A stretch of 6,270 bases of DNA from Nitrososphaerota archaeon (GTDB lineage: Archaea > Thermoproteota > Nitrososphaeria > Nitrososphaerales > UBA57), in NCBI GenBank assembly GCA_022572285.1, contig JACZWF010000093.1, positions 1 to 6,270 of the forward strand, written 5' to 3'. The position numbers and the translations under genes are program-made. Below are positions 5,491 through 6,270 of this stretch, in pieces (within the stretch, counting starts at the first letter, position 1; each line of letters begins with the position of its first letter). The notes below the pieces were generated by a model. That model saw nothing but the letters and a program-made list of their open reading frames with translations, was not told where the DNA came from and did no database searches.

Positions 5491-6270
5491 TATCCTTTCG
5501 TTAACGGATGTTAAGGTCTACTTCCACCTTCGAAAAGGATTCTTCGGATCTAGCGATATAAGGGCGGTGGATGGCGTTTCGCTTGAAATAAGAAACGGTG
5601 AGACGATGGCGATTGTAGGGGAATCGGGGAGTGGGAAGACTACTCTAGGTCGGGTCGCTCTGAGGCTTTTGGAACCCACATCAGGGTCTATAGTTTTCCA
5701 AGGGAAAGATATATCACATGCATCAGAGGGCAGCCTCGGATGGCTTAGGCGGCAGGCGCAACCAATTTTTCAGGATCCGTACTCATCTATTGATACTTTC
5801 ATGAACGTCCATCAGATAATTGAGGAACCTTTAGTAATTCATAAGATTGGAACATCGGAAGAAAGAAGAGAGACAGTCAAGAAATCTCTCAGAGATGTGA
5901 GACTTACACCTGAAGATGATTTTATACGAAAATATCCACATCAACTCTCGGGGGGGCAGAGGCAAAGAGTTAGCATGGCCCGGGCTCTTGTTCTTGAGCC
6001 TAAATTCATAGTTGCAGACGAACCTGTCTCCATGATCGATGCTTCGAGTCGAGCGGAGATTCTCTTTCTATTGAAAGAATTGCAGGGATCAAAGGGTATC
6101 TCATTCCTCTATATCACTCACGACATCGCGACCGCGAGGTATTTCGCAGATCGGATAGCGGTAATGTATTTGGGTAGACTGGTCGAAGTAGGCTTACCGC
6201 GGCAGATAATCGAGGATCCGCTACACCCCTACACTAAGGCGCTAATCGAGGCTGTTCCCGAGGCAGACCC
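5483..6270 (+). CDS. dppF: Opp/Dpp-type ABC transporter ATP-binding protein, F subunit (3' partial)
   Basis: This is the second cytoplasmic ATPase, expected to pair with the D subunit. The frame is open from ATG 5483 to the window end (262 full codons); F subunits usually run to about 320-335 residues, so roughly the last fifth is missing. It begins MDNILSLTDVKVYF. Visible motifs are A-loop Tyr13, Walker A GESGSGKT (46-53), Q-loop Gln97 in FQDPYSS, signature LSGGQRQR (155-162), Walker B FIVADE (175-180) with Glu180, D-loop SMID (183-186, more often SALD or SMLD) and switch His213. The C-terminal extension starts with DPLHPYTKALIEAVPEAD (245-262). All catalytic residues are present, so both ATP sites of the D/F pair look competent. 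The start is supported by GGTGA 5 bases upstream and by the 8-base overlap with ATPase D, which suggests coupled translation and balanced D:F amounts. Confidence 0.94.
   Translation, partial: MDNILSLTDVKVYFHLRKGFFGSSDIRAVDGVSLEIRNGETMAIVGESGSGKTTLGRVALRLLEPTSGSIVFQGKDISHASEGSLGWLRRQAQPIFQDPYSSIDTFMNVHQIIEEPLVIHKIGTSEERRETVKKSLRDVRLTPEDDFIRKYPHQLSGGQRQRVSMARALVLEPKFIVADEPVSMIDASSRAEILFLLKELQGSKGISFLYITHDIATARYFADRIAVMYLGRLVEVGLPRQIIEDPLHPYTKALIEAVPEAD

Noticed and set aside
6064..6270. Degenerate or inactive second ATPase because of the SMID D-loop and VADE Walker B
   Set aside because: Walker A lysine, signature, catalytic glutamate and switch histidine are all present, and F subunits of this class often vary at these positions.

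Overview
The window holds one gene cluster, entirely on the + strand, encoding a peptide/nickel-class (Opp/Dpp-type) ABC importer. The order is the standard one: substrate-binding protein (5' end outside the window), permease B, permease C, ATPase D, ATPase F (3' end outside the window). Nearly every base is coding. The only gaps are 52 bases between the binding protein and permease B and about two dozen bases between permease C and ATPase D. The other junctions overlap by 1 and 8 bases, so the genes are almost certainly one transcript. There is no sign of RNA genes, mobile elements, CRISPR arrays or phage genes.

The host is most likely an archaeon. The binding protein ends in a proline-rich stalk, a single membrane helix and a basic tail (RRK). 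This is how many archaea anchor such proteins, whereas bacteria usually use an N-terminal lipobox. Moderate GC, frequent AGA/AGG and ATA codons, and Shine-Dalgarno-like GAGG and GGTGA motifs are compatible with this but do not fix a lineage. The N-terminus that would show a signal peptide or lipobox is missing, so the assignment is an inference.

Layout: 1-1965 binding protein; 1966-2017 spacer with a perfect 7-bp hairpin and the ribosome binding site of the next gene; 2018-3064 permease B; 3064-4506 permease C, with an unusually large extracytoplasmic insert; 4531-5490 ATPase D with the family's C-terminal cysteine cluster; 5483 to the end ATPase F. The binding protein captures the ligand outside the cell, the B/C heterodimer forms the channel, and the D/F heterodimer powers import. 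The ligand cannot be read from sequence. Peptides are the default, but archaeal members of this class also carry di- and oligosaccharides.

The biology is mostly familiar. The points worth a second look are: (i) a module order in the binding protein that looks like the tail of one SBP_bac_5 domain followed by the front of a second; (ii) the roughly 200-residue insert in permease C, which is about 480 residues instead of about 300; and (iii) the short spacer, where the 3' arm of the hairpin can alternatively pair with the permease B ribosome binding site, a possible device for setting the ratio of binding protein to permease.
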